Below, piece by piece: positions 62,925 to 64,000 of a stretch of 64,000 bases of DNA. This DNA is from Alphaproteobacteria bacterium (GTDB taxonomy: Bacteria > Pseudomonadota > Alphaproteobacteria > Rs-D84), in NCBI GenBank assembly GCA_009777955.1, contig WRKW01000004.1:1-64000 (forward strand), in the 5' to 3' direction. Positions within the stretch are counted from its first letter, which is position 1. Each line of letters begins with the position of its first letter. The translations under genes and the position numbers were made by a program. The notes beneath the pieces are model-generated. The model saw nothing but the letters and a program-made list of their open reading frames with translations, did not search any database and was not told the DNA's origin.

Positions 62925-62985
62925 CTTATTTCTGATTACTGACCGCTGATTTAATTAAAAATCTGCAATCATAAATCAGCAATTA
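62925..62985. repeat. Spacer repeat between rplF and rplR
   Basis: TCTGATTACTGACCGCTGAT, TTAAAAATCTGCAATCATAA and ATCAGCAATTAC: the same vocabulary as the other ribosomal spacers, overlapping the rplF stop. Confidence 0.55.
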
Positions 62986-63543
62986 CTTTTTCTTGCCTTC
63001 TTTCCGGCGTATTTTTTCTTCTTTATAGAATATTCCCTTGCCCTTGTATGGTTCAGGTTTGCGGACTTTGCGAATTTTGTCCGCAAATTGTCCGACCATA
63101 TTCTTGTCTATACCGCTGATTACCAGCGGAACAATACCGGCATCAACCGGCTTTATCTCTACCAACAGGCCATCTGGAATCGGCATTACAACTTCGTGCG
63201 AAAATCCGGCGATTAACACCAAGTCTTTACCCTTTACGGATGCCCTGAATCCTACGCCTTTCATGCCCAACTCTTTTTGAAATCCATCCGTGACACCGAT
63301 TACTGCCTGTTTTATGTTGCGGGTCATGGTGCCCCACATTGCGCGCGCAGCTTTGTCGTTTGCATCTTTTGGTGCAACGGTAATCTGGCCGCCATCTATT
63401 TTCACATCTACCAACCCGGCATTTTTGGTATCAAGGCGCACGGTCAAAACCCCCTTTGGCCCTTTTACAGTCAGCGCGTCAGCAGTCATCGACACGCTTA
63501 CGCCGTCTTTGATTTCGACTGGATATTTTCCCGCTCTCGACAT
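62983..63543 (-). CDS. rplF: 50S ribosomal protein L6
   Basis: The 186 residues have 'MSRAGKYPVEIKDGVSV', 'TVKGPKGVLTVRL', 'ARAMWGTMTRNIKQAVIGVT', 'GFSHEVVMPIPDGL' and the diagnostic 'IRKVRKPEPYKGKGIFYKEE'. Normal position between rpsH and rplR. Confidence 0.97.
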   Translation of the reverse strand: MSRAGKYPVEIKDGVSVSMTADALTVKGPKGVLTVRLDTKNAGLVDVKIDGGQITVAPKDANDKAARAMWGTMTRNIKQAVIGVTDGFQKELGMKGVGFRASVKGKDLVLIAGFSHEVVMPIPDGLLVEIKPVDAGIVPLVISGIDKNMVGQFADKIRKVRKPEPYKGKGIFYKEEKIRRKEGKKK

Positions 63544-63563
63544 ATCTTAACCTTTTTATTTTA

Positions 63564-63962
63564 TTACACGACCCTGCACAAAACTTCTCCGCCAACATTG
63601 GCGATGCGTGCCTTGTGATCAGTCATTACACCTTTCGGGGTAGAAACTATTGAAATTCCAAGACCGCCCAAGGTCTTTGGCATTTCAGCCGCGCCAGAAT
63701 ACATGCGGCGACCCGGCTTTGATACAACTGATATTTCCTGAATCGCGCCCTGACCCCCGACGTATTTAAGATCAACTGTGATATCAAAGCGACCCTTGCC
63801 GACATCAATGCGGCGAAAATCATTGATATAACCCTCGTCTTTCAATACGGCTAAAACGGATTCGCGCAACTTGCTTGCAGGAACGCACACTGATTCTTTA
63901 CCTGCGCTTTGCCCGTTGCGAATTCGGGTCAGCATGTCTCCGATTGGATGTGTTAATGCCAT
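63564..63962 (-). CDS. rpsH: 30S ribosomal protein S8
   Basis: The 132 residues have 'HPIGDMLTRIRNGQSAGKES', 'SKLRESVLAVLKDEGYINDF', 'ISVVSKPGRRMYS' and the C-terminal 'LGGLGISIVSTPKGVMTDHKAR'. rpsN would be expected upstream, beyond the edge. The last bases (63963-64000) carry another spacer of the TTGCTTACTATTGATT kind. Confidence 0.97.
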   Translation of the reverse strand: MALTHPIGDMLTRIRNGQSAGKESVCVPASKLRESVLAVLKDEGYINDFRRIDVGKGRFDITVDLKYVGGQGAIQEISVVSKPGRRMYSGAAEMPKTLGGLGISIVSTPKGVMTDHKARIANVGGEVLCRVV

Positions 63963-64000
63963 TTTTTCCTCTTTATTGCTTACTATTGATTCCCGACTGC

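Overview
This window reads as a piece of an alphaproteobacterial chromosome, probably from an anaerobic, host-associated lineage of the uncultured gut type. The evidence is a CcrM-type cell-cycle DNA methyltransferase, an alphaproteobacterial order of ribosomal genes, LPS genes (lpxL-like, msbA), murein hydrolases, and fermentation-type enzymes (D-2-hydroxyacid dehydrogenase, medium-chain acyl-CoA synthetase). Housekeeping genes are interleaved with large secreted proteins of unknown function. The lineage call is inference from gene content; there is no rRNA in the window.

Layout. 0-4 kb: truncated S66 carboxypeptidase, DUF378 protein, a frameshifted gene remnant, tRNA-Pro, acyl-CoA synthetase. 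4-15 kb: secreted Cys-rich proteins (two in tandem, one further on), secG, tRNA-Arg, dehydrogenase, a secreted coiled-coil protein, infA. 15-34 kb: lipoprotein, divergent prmC and M23 peptidase, OmpA-like barrel, parC, rpsU, lpxL/msbA, ccrM, nrdR, slt, rnhB-pgk, ftsY. 34-45 kb: clpP-clpX, a two-gene operon with an AEP-type primase, a Cys-rich gene pair, grpE, tpiA, ppiD-like. 45-56 kb: ankyrin/subtilase-like autotransporter, GIY-YIG protein, two more large secreted proteins, and a gene flanked by two copies of a 151-bp inverted-repeat element. 56-64 kb: rplQ-rpoA-rpsK-rpsM-secY-[insert]-rplO-rpmD-rpsE-rplR-rplF-rpsH on the minus strand; adk is missing from its usual place and a frameshifted Cys-rich gene sits between rplO and secY.

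The most novel signal is a family of secreted proteins sharing two strict cysteine signatures. The N-terminal one is C-x6-C-M-D-x-F-C-x9-C-x-C-S, with identical spacing in four proteins (4195-6762, 6778-8964, 12347-14809, 53536-56232). The internal one has four cysteines exactly seven residues apart (C-x6-C-x6-C-[GA]-x-[DN]-[FWY]-x2-C) and occurs six times in four proteins. Smaller relatives lie at 39275-41697 and probably 49624-51681. Where a member has its own promoter, an extended -10 (TGnTA[AT]AA) is visible. I infer a disulfide-stabilised envelope or surface structure; no function is known to me.

Two genome-wide habits also show. Several genes without a Shine-Dalgarno have a good -10 box 5-8 bases before the start codon, implying leaderless mRNAs, including a divergent prmC/M23 pair with overlapping self-complementary -10 boxes. 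Intergenic gaps are built from a small set of palindromic repeats, several with GTCA...TGAC ends; one repeat-like stretch lies in frame inside parC and another supplies the 3' end of a secreted-protein gene.
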